A stretch of 6,360 nucleotides of DNA from Balneolaceae bacterium (GTDB taxonomy: Bacteria; Bacteroidota; Rhodothermia; Balneolales; Balneolaceae). Positions within the stretch are counted from its first letter, which is position 1, and each line of letters starts with the position of its first letter. The notes under the pieces were generated by a model. That model saw nothing but the letters and a program-made list of their open reading frames with translations, did not search any database and was not told the origin of the DNA. A program made the position numbers and the translations under genes. Of this stretch, positions 1 through 5,718 are shown piece by piece. Location: positions 1 through 6,360 of the forward strand of contig SLGL01000104.1 in the NCBI GenBank assembly GCA_007123785.1, in the 5' to 3' direction.

Positions 1-125
1 AAAGAGAGATGATCTGGGGGCTTACGCTTCTAATAATATATGCCGTTAAAAAATATAAAGCTGGACATCAAGATCAGGATTCAAACAAAAATAGTGAGAA
101 CCTGAACAAAAGCAATGAAAGATGA
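1..125 (+). CDS. C-terminal end of a membrane protein (left-truncated) or a 38-residue small membrane protein
   Basis: Frame 3 is open from the left edge to TGA at 123-125. The readable part has a hydrophobic stretch (MIWGLTLLIIYAV) followed by a Lys-rich turn and a hydrophilic Asn/Lys/Glu/Asp tail, as expected for a last transmembrane helix with a cytoplasmic tail. An ATG at 9, preceded by AAAGAGAG, could instead start a 38-residue single-span protein, so I cannot tell truncated from small. The stop overlaps the next start as ATGA (122-125), typical of translationally coupled operon genes and the main support that this frame is real. No family is recognisable. Confidence 0.45.
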   Translation, partial: REMIWGLTLLIIYAVKKYKAGHQDQDSNKNSENLNKSNER

Positions 126-250
126 AGAATCAAAAACCTTACAAACAAAGCAAATGGCAGCACTTTCTGCAATCCATTGATCAAAAAATCAAATCCCGGG
201 TTGAGTTCTATATCAAACAAAATGACGAGAATCAAAAAGAGACCCCATAA
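122..250 (+). CDS. small hypothetical protein, 42 aa
   Basis: The ORF starts with the ATG that overlaps the preceding stop (ATGA) and ends at TAA 248-250, 14 nt before the phosphatase ATG. The product is hydrophilic and rich in Lys, Gln and Asn, with no signal peptide or membrane segment. Residues about 12-33 (from WQHFLQ through VEFYIKQ) could form an amphipathic helix. I do not recognise a family. Support is positional: stop/start coupling and tight packing between two same-strand frames. An alternative is that this is the frameshifted tail of the preceding gene, since the two frames differ by one base at the overlap. A 22-residue ORF from the ATG at 115 in another frame is less convincing. 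Confidence 0.45.
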   Translation: MKNQKPYKQSKWQHFLQSIDQKIKSRVEFYIKQNDENQKETP

Positions 251-264
251 TCTTCTTGAAAATT

Positions 265-1446
265 ATGAGAACTAAGATATCAAAAGAGAGCTCATTGAAC
301 ACACACATTGTATCTATTCTTTTTCTTATATTTTTTCTGCTCCTGTCCATATCTCCTGAGAAAAAAAACAATCAACTTGCGATTCCTAAAAATGTAATAC
401 TGCTCATCGGTGACGGGATGAGTTATTCTCAAATTACAGCTACGGAATATTTTCATGGAAGTTTAAATATGACCTCCATGCCTTATCACGGTACAATATC
501 AACACATTCGCTCAACCGAAGAGTTACAGATTCAGCTGCAGCTGCAACGGCTATTGCTACCAGCCATAAGACCCGTAACGGAATGGTGGCAATTCTGCCT
601 GATGGAACCCATCTGCAAACTATTGCACAATATGCCTTAGAGATGGGGAAAAGCACAGCATTGCTGGCAAGCAGCCATATTACACATGCAACTCCGGCAG
701 CATTTGCTGTTCACCACAAAAAGAGAGGAGAATACTTTAACATTGCTGAACTTTTTGTCAATTCTGATATTAACATGATACTTGGTGCAGGATCTGACTA
801 TTTTTTGCCGGAAAGCGATGGTGGGAAGAGAAAAGATGGAAAAAATCTGATTACAGAAATGAAGGAGCAAGGCTATTTTTACATTAACATCGATAAAAAT
901 ATTGAACAAATTTCGGAACATGAAAAAGTAATTGCATTCATTGAGCCTATGAATCTCAAGCCATATCCTGAGCGGGCAGATCAAATGATTCGATTAACAA
1001 ACTCTGCTCTTTTGCGTTTATCACAAAACCCTGAGGGATTCTTTTTCATGATTGAAGGCTCCCAGATTGACTGGGCCGGCCACGACAGAAATGCAGACTG
1101 GATGATTCAGGAAATGATCGATTTTGACAATGTGATAGGTTCAGTTCTCGAATTTGCTGAAAAAGATGGCAATACTCTTGTTGTGGTGACATCCGATCAT
1201 GAAACGGGTGGTTTAACTTTGCCTGCCGGCAGATTCGGAAATAGTGATGAATTCAGGTATAAATTTTCGACCCGAAGGCATACTGCTCAGCAAGTCCCTT
1301 TATTTAGTTATGGACCATCTGCAGAACTCTTTACCGGCAGCTTTGATAATACAGATATCGCCAGAAAGCTTTTTTCACTTTGGGGAAAACAGATAGAAGA
1401 ACCGGACAGTATTGGGATGGAATTACATCAGTCAATTAAAAAATAG
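265..1446 (+). CDS. alkaline phosphatase, exported or membrane-anchored
   Basis: This is a two-zinc phosphomonoesterase of the PhoA superfamily that releases phosphate from organic esters outside the cytoplasm. Residues count from ATG 265 (393 aa). A charged head and hydrophobic segment (about 15-29) act as signal peptide or anchor; there is no lipobox Cys. Then come the IGDGM metal motif (D50), nucleophile motif DSAAAA (S90), HATPAA (T143), R154 at the spacing of E. coli Arg166, EGSQIDWAGHD (E264, D269, H273), SDHETGG (D311, H312) and HTAQQVP (H339). All catalytic and zinc ligands are therefore present. The E. coli Asp153 and Lys328 positions are His141 and Trp270, a combination I associate with Bacillus and Thermotoga enzymes. 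A TTG at 256 would add three residues, but ATG 265 is preferred. It is probably the last gene of an operon. No Pho box is visible, so phosphate control is not demonstrated. Confidence 0.95.
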   Translation: MRTKISKESSLNTHIVSILFLIFFLLLSISPEKKNNQLAIPKNVILLIGDGMSYSQITATEYFHGSLNMTSMPYHGTISTHSLNRRVTDSAAAATAIATSHKTRNGMVAILPDGTHLQTIAQYALEMGKSTALLASSHITHATPAAFAVHHKKRGEYFNIAELFVNSDINMILGAGSDYFLPESDGGKRKDGKNLITEMKEQGYFYINIDKNIEQISEHEKVIAFIEPMNLKPYPERADQMIRLTNSALLRLSQNPEGFFFMIEGSQIDWAGHDRNADWMIQEMIDFDNVIGSVLEFAEKDGNTLVVVTSDHETGGLTLPAGRFGNSDEFRYKFSTRRHTAQQVPLFSYGPSAELFTGSFDNTDIARKLFSLWGKQIEEPDSIGMELHQSIKK

Positions 1447-1465
1447 CCTGAATTATTCCCAAATA

Positions 1466-2575
1466 TCAACCCCGTGCTTCCGTAAAGTTAAATTCCGGAT
1501 CACCAAATGTTTTGAGGGTACGGTAGTGAGAGGCTACCGCTTTAAAAAAAGTATCATGGTGGTTGTAGGGAATATTAAACTCTTCGGCTGTTTTTTCAAC
1601 AATGGGACTGATTGCCGGGTAATGGATGCTGCAAACTTTAGGAAACAAATGGTGTTCAATCTGAAAATTTAGGCCGCCAACATACCAGCAAAGAGCTTTG
1701 TTATCCCGGGCAAAATTATTGGTAGTCACCATTTCATGAATCATCCAGTGTTCATCAATCATATTCTCTTCATCCGGCACCGGATGGTCGGTCTCTTCCA
1801 CCACATGGGCAAGCTGAAAGATAACACCCATAATTATACCGGCCGTTAAATGCATGGTTGTAAACCCGATCAAAAGATGAACCCAGGTTATATCGAGAAG
1901 TAGTATCGGTAAAACCAATATATAGGTATAGTAAAAGCCTTTGGTAGCTATAAGGCTAATCCATTCACTTCGCGGATGAGTCTTACTGTTGTACGGACCT
2001 ATATTCGGCTTCAGAAAATTCTTGTAATCTTTGATGAATACCCAAAATAACATCGCCAGACTGTAGGCAAAAAAAGCCAGTATATGCTGTACACGATGGA
2101 TTGCTTTATGCTCAGAATGGGGTGAGAGCCGGATAAAACCTGCCACTTCAAGGTCCTCGTCATGGCCGTGAATGTTGGTATAGGTGTGATGGATGATATT
2201 ATGGGTAATTTTCCAGATATATCCATTGGCTCCCAGCAGATCAAATGTATAACCCAACACTCGATTAACATTACTGTTAGAAGAGTACGCTCCGTGTAAG
2301 GCATCATGCGAAATGGAAAAACCCACACCAGCCATTCCTATGCCCATCAAAAACGTTATGAACCACATAACTCCAAGAGAAAACTGACCGGAAATAATCA
2401 AAGCATAACAACCTACATAGAGGCTCAGCAACAGAAAAGTTTTAACAATCATCGGCAGATTGGCATGTTTCGAGATTCCGTTCTCCTCAAAGTATTGATC
2501 TACCCGCTCTTTTACGGTTTTTCCAAACTCCCGGCTGGTTCGGTTATTAAACGTAACTTTTTCTACGATTGCCAT
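1466..2575 (-). CDS. membrane fatty acid desaturase, front-end (QxxHH) type
   Basis: This is a di-iron integral-membrane desaturase that places double bonds in acyl-lipid or acyl-CoA chains, probably tuning membrane fluidity. Numbering is from the preferred ATG (codon 2573-2575, 369 aa); the frame also has a TTG five codons upstream. All three histidine boxes are intact: HDALH (H90-H94), HNIIHH (H125, H129, H130) and QIEHH (Q305, H308, H309). Gln in the third box marks the front-end/linoleoyl-CoA-like group (COG3239 type). Hydrophobic spans lie near 43-63, 69-88, 166-181 and 213-257. No cytochrome b5 domain is fused: only about 40 hydrophilic residues precede the first span, so an external electron donor is expected. 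Regiospecificity cannot be read from sequence. It converges on the phosphatase gene with a 19-nt gap and no visible terminator hairpin, and is divergent from the AraC-type gene across a long regulatory region. Confidence 0.93.
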   Translation of the reverse strand: MAIVEKVTFNNRTSREFGKTVKERVDQYFEENGISKHANLPMIVKTFLLLSLYVGCYALIISGQFSLGVMWFITFLMGIGMAGVGFSISHDALHGAYSSNSNVNRVLGYTFDLLGANGYIWKITHNIIHHTYTNIHGHDEDLEVAGFIRLSPHSEHKAIHRVQHILAFFAYSLAMLFWVFIKDYKNFLKPNIGPYNSKTHPRSEWISLIATKGFYYTYILVLPILLLDITWVHLLIGFTTMHLTAGIIMGVIFQLAHVVEETDHPVPDEENMIDEHWMIHEMVTTNNFARDNKALCWYVGGLNFQIEHHLFPKVCSIHYPAISPIVEKTAEEFNIPYNHHDTFFKAVASHYRTLKTFGDPEFNFTEARG

Positions 2576-2656
2576 TTCATTCTGCTTCAATAATTCATTT
2601 ACAGGTTAAAATTAGAGGAAAGCAGCCGGCAGGACTTTACAGAAATTCTAAAAAAG

Positions 2657-2750
2657 GTTACAGATATCACAGTTTTATTGTTTACTGTCATTATTTCTCA
2701 GGTTTTATACAATCCCCTTTTTGAATCAATCCGTATATAAAATCTGTAAC
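2657..2750. repeat. 9-bp inverted repeat GTTACAGAT / ATCTGTAAC
   Basis: GTTACAGAT at 2657-2665 is the exact reverse complement of ATCTGTAAC at 2742-2750, with 76 nt between. The arms lie 80-170 nt upstream of the desaturase start, a position where a regulator could bind two sites. The loop is too long for a simple terminator hairpin. Function is inferred only; chance is possible in AT-rich DNA. Confidence 0.3.
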
Positions 2751-2972
2751 ATATATAACATTACGATATCAAATTGTAACGTAAAAACAATGTGGATTCA
2801 CAAACTTATGCGAACAAAATTTACGCAAGTAACAAACGATAATTTAGAATAACATCATCTGCTTAAAGACCGTTATTTTTCAAGATATGTGGAATTCTTT
2901 AGAGATAATGCATCTTAACGCCTTTATCAAAATCAAATACGAGACAGACTCGGTTTTGAGTAAGTAACAAGA

Positions 2973-3001
2973 TTGGTGAACAGATAATCGTTATAGTTTT
3001 G
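2973..3001 (+). promoter_or_regulatory. Bacteroidota-type promoter for the AraC-type regulator gene
   Basis: TTG at 2973-2975 is followed after 18 nt by TAGTTTTG at 2994-3001, a full match to the TAnnTTTG -7 element of the primary sigma factor of Bacteroidota with an accepted -33/-7 spacing. Transcription would start near 3007, leaving a leader of about 54 nt before ATG 3061. The match is seen directly; activity is inferred. Confidence 0.5.
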
Positions 3002-3060
3002 GAAGGTATTGATAATGGCTACTGTAACACAGAATAACTAATAGAATTATATACTGAAAA

Positions 3061-3678
3061 ATGATAGGTACTGAATCCGTTATTCAGAAAAGAACCGGTA
3101 AAAGATCTGTAAAAACGAAGCTCTATGTGAGATACAGAGTGAGTTTACGATGCAAGGCTATAGTTAAAAGTGAACTTAAAAAGCTGAAAATCAAACACTC
3201 TATCCAATCTTACGGAGCCATTGAATTTCATAATAATGTTTCGCAAATACAGCTGGCTAAACTTCGCACAAATTTGCAGAGAAGCGGGCTGGATTTACTT
3301 GATGTTGAAGAAAGCCTGCTGATAGAACGGATTATCAATACCATCATCGAAGTGATTCATCAATTTGACGAATTGCCAAAGCTCACATATTCTGAGATAA
3401 TTGCTCAAAACCTGGGTGAAACAAGTGACTCTATTTTAAGAATCTTTTCCGAGGTTGTGGGAATGTCTGTTATTCAGTTTATCATCCTCCAAAAGATTGA
3501 ACGAATTAAAGAACTTCTGTTATACGATGATATACCTCTGGACGAAATAGCGGATTTACTTCGATACAAGAGTGAGCAACATCTGGTTGCACAGTTCAAA
3601 AAATGTACCGGACTCACTCCCGACTATTTTAAGAAGTTAAAAAAAGAACGCATGGCAATTGCTTCTCTAAATTCTTAA
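3061..3678 (+). CDS. AraC-type helix-turn-helix regulator with a short N-terminal domain
   Basis: This is a probable DNA-binding transcription regulator of 205 aa. The C-terminal half holds the AraC/XylS double HTH: the first unit at about 109-150 (from TYSEIIAQ to ERIKELL), the second at about 158-194 (IPLDEIADLLRY, then the conserved QFKKCTGLTPDYFKKLK). The N-terminal part (about 20-100) is not the usual cupin sensor. Its pattern (LYVRYRVSLRCKAIVKSELKKL, a beta-rich segment, then SGLDLL) looks like a small alpha/beta fold and recalls short AraC-like proteins common in Bacteroidota. Only one Cys (C31) is present, so a CxxC metal site is absent. An in-frame TGA at 3055 just upstream fixes ATG 3061 as the first ATG; about 18 residues precede the family-like start, so GTG at 3127 cannot be excluded. 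It is divergent from the desaturase, which is a candidate target. The ligand is unknown. Confidence 0.85.
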   Translation: MIGTESVIQKRTGKRSVKTKLYVRYRVSLRCKAIVKSELKKLKIKHSIQSYGAIEFHNNVSQIQLAKLRTNLQRSGLDLLDVEESLLIERIINTIIEVIHQFDELPKLTYSEIIAQNLGETSDSILRIFSEVVGMSVIQFIILQKIERIKELLLYDDIPLDEIADLLRYKSEQHLVAQFKKCTGLTPDYFKKLKKERMAIASLNS

Positions 3679-3741
3679 AAAGTATAATCAACCGGCCTTC
3701 ACACTTAACCACTTCCCCTCCACCTGAATGCCAAGGCCATT

Positions 3742-3767
3742 TTGATGATAGTAAAAACTGTCATCAG
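3742..3767. other. stem-loop downstream of the AraC-type gene
   Basis: TTGATGATAG pairs with CTGTCATCAG across a TAAAAA loop: ten pairs including two G-U. It starts 64 nt after the regulator stop. No T-tract follows it on the plus strand, so it is not a classical intrinsic terminator; it could protect the 3' end or end transcription weakly. Confidence 0.3.
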
Positions 3768-3817
3768 TAAACTATACAATCATCTTTCTCCTCGATGTAA
3801 CAGACTGCGTTCGCGTA

Positions 3818-3871
3818 ATGATCATATTGATGTGTGAGAATAACTTCACAACTACCCGCAGTTTGTGGGAA
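3818..3871 (+). promoter_or_regulatory. conserved leader of first paralogous lipoprotein gene: palindrome, conserved block, stem-loop
   Basis: Three parts are matched in the leader of the second paralog (5648-5703). First is the palindrome ATGATCAT (3818-3825). It overlaps the start of a 27-nt block (3824-3850) with 23 identities to 5655-5681, holding ATATTGA and GTGTGA; here the block also contains TGTGA-N8-TCACA (3833-3850). Last is a stem-loop, CCCGCA (3855-3860) with TGTGGG (3864-3869), loop GTT and one G-U pair, ending 17 nt before ATG 3887. The position suits an operator/promoter plus a 5' UTR hairpin affecting translation or stability. I recognise no named riboswitch. Confidence 0.55.
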
Positions 3872-3886
3872 TTTACGGATATCATT

Positions 3887-4543
3887 ATGAAGATAAATTA
3901 TGTACCGGCCTTTGCAATCGTTGTTATTTTACTTGCAATAACGATTACTGCAACTGCCTGTTCAACTACCGGAATAGAGCGATCAGAAGATGTGCAATCT
4001 GATTTACGTACTGTAGATAACGACATTAAACTTGTGATAGTACAACTTGATGCGATTGGGTCATCGCTTGATGAATTAACCAAACCCGGTCAGGCCGATG
4101 TAAAGAGAGCATTTGATGTTTTCTCAAAGAATGTTTCAAAAGTTGAGAAGATGGAGAAAAACTTTTCAAAACATGCCGATCAAATGACTAAAAGCGGAAA
4201 AACATATTTTGAAGCCTGGGACAAAAATAAAAACCAGTATGACAACCCTGACATACAAAAAAGAAGTGATGACCGCCGTGCAGCACTTGGTAATATTTAT
4301 GATAGAATAGGCGAAAAAAATAAAGGCGTAAAAGAAGCATTCAAAATCTATGTTTCTGATGTATCTGAAATAGAATCGTATATCTCGAACGATTTAACTA
4401 CCAAAGGGATCACCTCCATCGAATCAATATCTGACAGAACTGTACGGAATGGATCAATTCTGAAAAATGAATTGGTAAACCTGCAATCAGCAATTGAAGA
4501 TGCACGAGCTGAGATGACACAGTCCGGTATTTCAATGAATTAG
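3887..4543 (+). CDS. putative lipoprotein of unknown function, helical, paralog 1
   Basis: The 218-residue product starts with a type II signal peptide: Lys2, a hydrophobic core at 7-20, then A-T-A-C with Cys25 as lipidation site. The mature part is charged and almost all helix-favouring, with heptad-like stretches (about 40-110 and 185-215). Conserved between paralogs are VDNDI, LD-LT-PG, a Tyr/Trp segment ending YDNP-IQ, YVSDV-EIE, ISNDLT, and NLQS-IE-ARAEM-QSGI. The YDNP and NDLT pattern faintly resembles DUF2959 lipoproteins, a guess from memory. The frame is open back to ATG 3818, but those 23 codons lie on the leader conserved with paralog 2, where the matching sequence cannot be read through, and only ATG 3887 gives a proper signal peptide. 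Periplasmic side of the outer membrane is inferred. OmpA-like lipoprotein follows after 264 nt. Confidence 0.8.
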   Translation: MKINYVPAFAIVVILLAITITATACSTTGIERSEDVQSDLRTVDNDIKLVIVQLDAIGSSLDELTKPGQADVKRAFDVFSKNVSKVEKMEKNFSKHADQMTKSGKTYFEAWDKNKNQYDNPDIQKRSDDRRAALGNIYDRIGEKNKGVKEAFKIYVSDVSEIESYISNDLTTKGITSIESISDRTVRNGSILKNELVNLQSAIEDARAEMTQSGISMN

Positions 4544-4807
4544 CAGTTAGGTCTTTAAAAAAATTTCAAGAGTTAAACAGGCGCTGTTCGGCAGAAAATG
4601 AGTTTGAATCAAAAAGCCGTTTCAGAGCCTGTCCTGTATTTAAATAACGAGAATTCGATATAAGTAATTGGGAAAAGAGTCTCCCCTCCTTCGTAAGGAG
4701 AAGGCGAGGTTGTAACTGTTTCAACTCGGATATTATGTTAGAAAGTTAACCCATAGCCTTGTTTGAACAAACACTAAAGTAAATCAAAAAAACTAAAATT
4801 AAGACGT
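4544..4807. other. intergenic region between paralog 1 and the OmpA-type gene
   Basis: 264 nt without a gene. It holds the CTCCTT/AAGGAG palindrome (4686-4700) and an imperfect dyad, GTTTG (4761-4765) and CAAAC (4768-4772), 36 nt before the OmpA-type ATG. Neither a TAnnTTTG element nor the leader found before the two paralogs is visible. No clear terminator follows paralog 1. Confidence 0.4.
4681..4709. repeat. REP-like palindromic element with CTCCTT-CGT-AAGGAG core
   Basis: CTCCTT (4686-4691) and AAGGAG (4695-4700) form a perfect 6-bp stem with a CGT loop. It is flanked by C-rich CTCCC on the left and GGCGAG on the right, much more GC-rich than the surroundings. The core and flanks recall short interspersed palindromes (CTCC-TTACGAAGGAG type) that I remember from several bacterial genomes. 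Only one copy is seen here, so dispersal is inferred. No T-tract follows, so it is not a standard terminator. Confidence 0.4.
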
Positions 4808-5482
4808 ATGAATATTACAAAATTATCATTCATCATAACGATGTTGCTGGCTGTAGCCCTGGTACTGTCAGGTTGTAAAAATTGGAGTAAAACAGCAACA
4901 GGAGCAACAATTGGAACAGGAGCCGGAGCCGCTGCTGGTGCAGTTATCGGTAAAACTCTTGGGAATACGGCTGCCGGTGCCATCGCAGGAGCGGTTGTTG
5001 GCGGTACTGCAGGTGCAATTATCGGCAACAATATGGATAAAAAAGCCAAAGAAATGGAAGAAGAGATGGATGGAGCTATCGTCCAGCGAGTTGAAGAAGG
5101 AATTGCTGTGAGCTTTGATAGTGGTATTCTCTTTGACTTCGACTCATCAACTCTGCGCCGTGAAGGAAATAATAATCTTCAAAAACTGGTCAGAATCATA
5201 AATAGCGATGATGACACTACTCTTATGATTGTTGGCCACACAGATTCAAGAGGCGATGAAGATTACAACATGAGATTAAGTGAACGCCGCGCACAATCTG
5301 CGAGAACATACATGATTGCTCAAGGTCTTTCCTCGTCCAAAATCCAAATAGTTGGCAGGGGAGAATTAGAACCTATTTCCGAAAATGAGACTGATGCAGG
5401 AAGACAAAAGAACCGCCGGGTTGAGGTAGCTATATTTGCCAGTTCCGATTATGTAAATCGGGTGCAATCAGAGATCCGTTAA
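4808..5482 (+). CDS. OmpA-family lipoprotein with glycine-zipper domain (YiaD-like)
   Basis: The 224-residue product tethers the outer membrane to peptidoglycan. It has a lipoprotein signal peptide with lipobox LSGC (Cys23), then a Gly/Ala-rich glycine zipper (about 32-74, repeats such as GAGAAAGAVIG and GAIAGAVVGG) likely to insert in or pack against the membrane. A short charged helix (77-90) and the OmpA C-terminal domain (about 100-210) follow. The diaminopimelate-binding pair is present: D146 in GHTDSRG and R161 in LSERRA, 15 residues apart as in Acinetobacter OmpA. The FDFDSSTL strand and the QKNRRVEV end of the domain are also intact. Length and order match E. coli YiaD. ATG 4808 gives the proper signal peptide; no Shine-Dalgarno is evident. 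It lies between two paralogous lipoprotein genes, suggesting a shared envelope role, but does not share their leader. Confidence 0.92.
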   Translation: MNITKLSFIITMLLAVALVLSGCKNWSKTATGATIGTGAGAAAGAVIGKTLGNTAAGAIAGAVVGGTAGAIIGNNMDKKAKEMEEEMDGAIVQRVEEGIAVSFDSGILFDFDSSTLRREGNNNLQKLVRIINSDDDTTLMIVGHTDSRGDEDYNMRLSERRAQSARTYMIAQGLSSSKIQIVGRGELEPISENETDAGRQKNRRVEVAIFASSDYVNRVQSEIR

Positions 5483-5507
5483 CAGAGTATTCCTTAATAC
5501 AAGCTGT

Positions 5508-5581
5508 GTTTACATGATTCAGAGTTTTAATCACAGATGGTATAATGCCCCTACCTTTTAGGCCGGAATAACAATGTAAAC
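5508..5581. repeat. 8-bp inverted repeat GTTTACAT / ATGTAAAC
   Basis: GTTTACAT (5508-5515) and ATGTAAAC (5574-5581) are exact reverse complements 58 nt apart, just downstream of the OmpA-type gene. A small GTATT/AATAC hairpin (5487-5500) precedes them. None has the G/C-rich stem plus T-tract of an intrinsic terminator. Role unknown. Confidence 0.25.
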
Positions 5582-5603
5582 TGAAATCAAAATACCTGTG
5601 AAT

Positions 5604-5634
5604 TATATAAGAGTTCATTTTCTATATATAAGAG
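5604..5634 (+). repeat. direct repeat TATATAAGAG, two copies 21 bp apart
   Basis: TATATAAGAG occurs at 5604-5613 and 5625-5634. The 21-bp period equals two helical turns, so a protein could bind both copies on one DNA face. They lie 85-115 nt upstream of paralog 2. The right copy aligns with TGTAACAGA before paralog 1 (7 of 9 matches over TATAAGAGA), hinting that it is part of a shared promoter. Confidence 0.35.
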
Positions 5635-5647
5635 ATCATAGCGGTAG

Positions 5648-5703
5648 TATCATGATATTGAAGTGTGAAAATAAATTAACAATAATCCTGCGGGTTGCAG
5701 GAT
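5648..5703 (+). promoter_or_regulatory. conserved leader of second paralogous lipoprotein gene: palindrome, conserved block, stem-loop
   Basis: The palindrome TATCATGATA (5648-5657) overlaps the start of the block at 5655-5681 (23 of 27 nt identical to 3824-3850). A perfect 7-bp stem-loop follows, ATCCTGC (5685-5691) with GCAGGAT (5697-5703) and loop GGGTT, ending 15 nt before ATG 5719. Compared with the first leader, stem pairs change in a compensatory way (T-A to C-G, A-T to T-A, G-C to G-U). AGGA lies only 2 nt before the ATG, too close for a good ribosome-binding site. Confidence 0.55.
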
Positions 5704-5718
5704 AACAAGAGTAGGATC

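Larger units (their letters stand above)
2576..3060. promoter_or_regulatory. 485-nt divergent intergenic region between desaturase and AraC-type regulator
   Basis: No convincing gene was found on either strand. The longest plus-strand frame I found is about 26 codons from ATG 2887. The region is very AT-rich and must hold the desaturase promoter (leftward) and the regulator promoter (rightward, see 2973-3001). The hexamer TGTAAC occurs at 2745-2750, 2775-2780 and 3023-3028, and inverted (GTTACA) at 2657-2662. I did not find a clear leftward TAnnTTTG element for the desaturase. Confidence 0.5.

Noticed and set aside
637..984. Antisense ORF within the phosphatase gene
   Set aside because: It lies opposite conserved phosphatase motifs, encodes a Cys/Phe-rich protein with no recognisable features, and is a shadow frame.
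1412..1672. Plus-strand ORF overlapping the convergent gene ends
   Set aside because: It overlaps the phosphatase end and runs antisense to the desaturase C-terminus, with no start signal or domain.
2576..2590. TTG start of the desaturase five codons upstream (2588-2590)
   Set aside because: ATG at 2573-2575 is a better codon, all family motifs are downstream, and no ribosome-binding site favours the TTG.
3015..3041. 8-codon upstream ORF (ATG 3015) with GGAAGG 8 nt before it
   Set aside because: It is very short, the GGAAGG falls at or before the predicted transcription start, and there is no sign of an attenuator. Probably chance.
3833..3850. CRP-like site TGTGA-N8-TCACA
   Set aside because: The spacing is 8 rather than the 6 of CRP sites, and the right half is altered (TAACA) in the second leader. 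Kept only as part of the conserved block.
3818..3886. 23-codon N-terminal extension of the first paralogous lipoprotein from ATG 3818
   Set aside because: It covers the leader conserved with paralog 2, where the corresponding sequence is not coding, and it would bury the signal peptide. ATG 3887 matches the start of paralog 2.
4588..4598. Possible terminator after paralog 1 (CTGTTCGGCAG)
   Set aside because: The stem is only three pairs and no T-tract follows.
4774..5049. Antisense Ala/Pro-rich ORF opposite the glycine zipper
   Set aside because: Low-complexity Gly/Ala codons on the plus strand automatically give an open Ala/Pro frame on the other strand.
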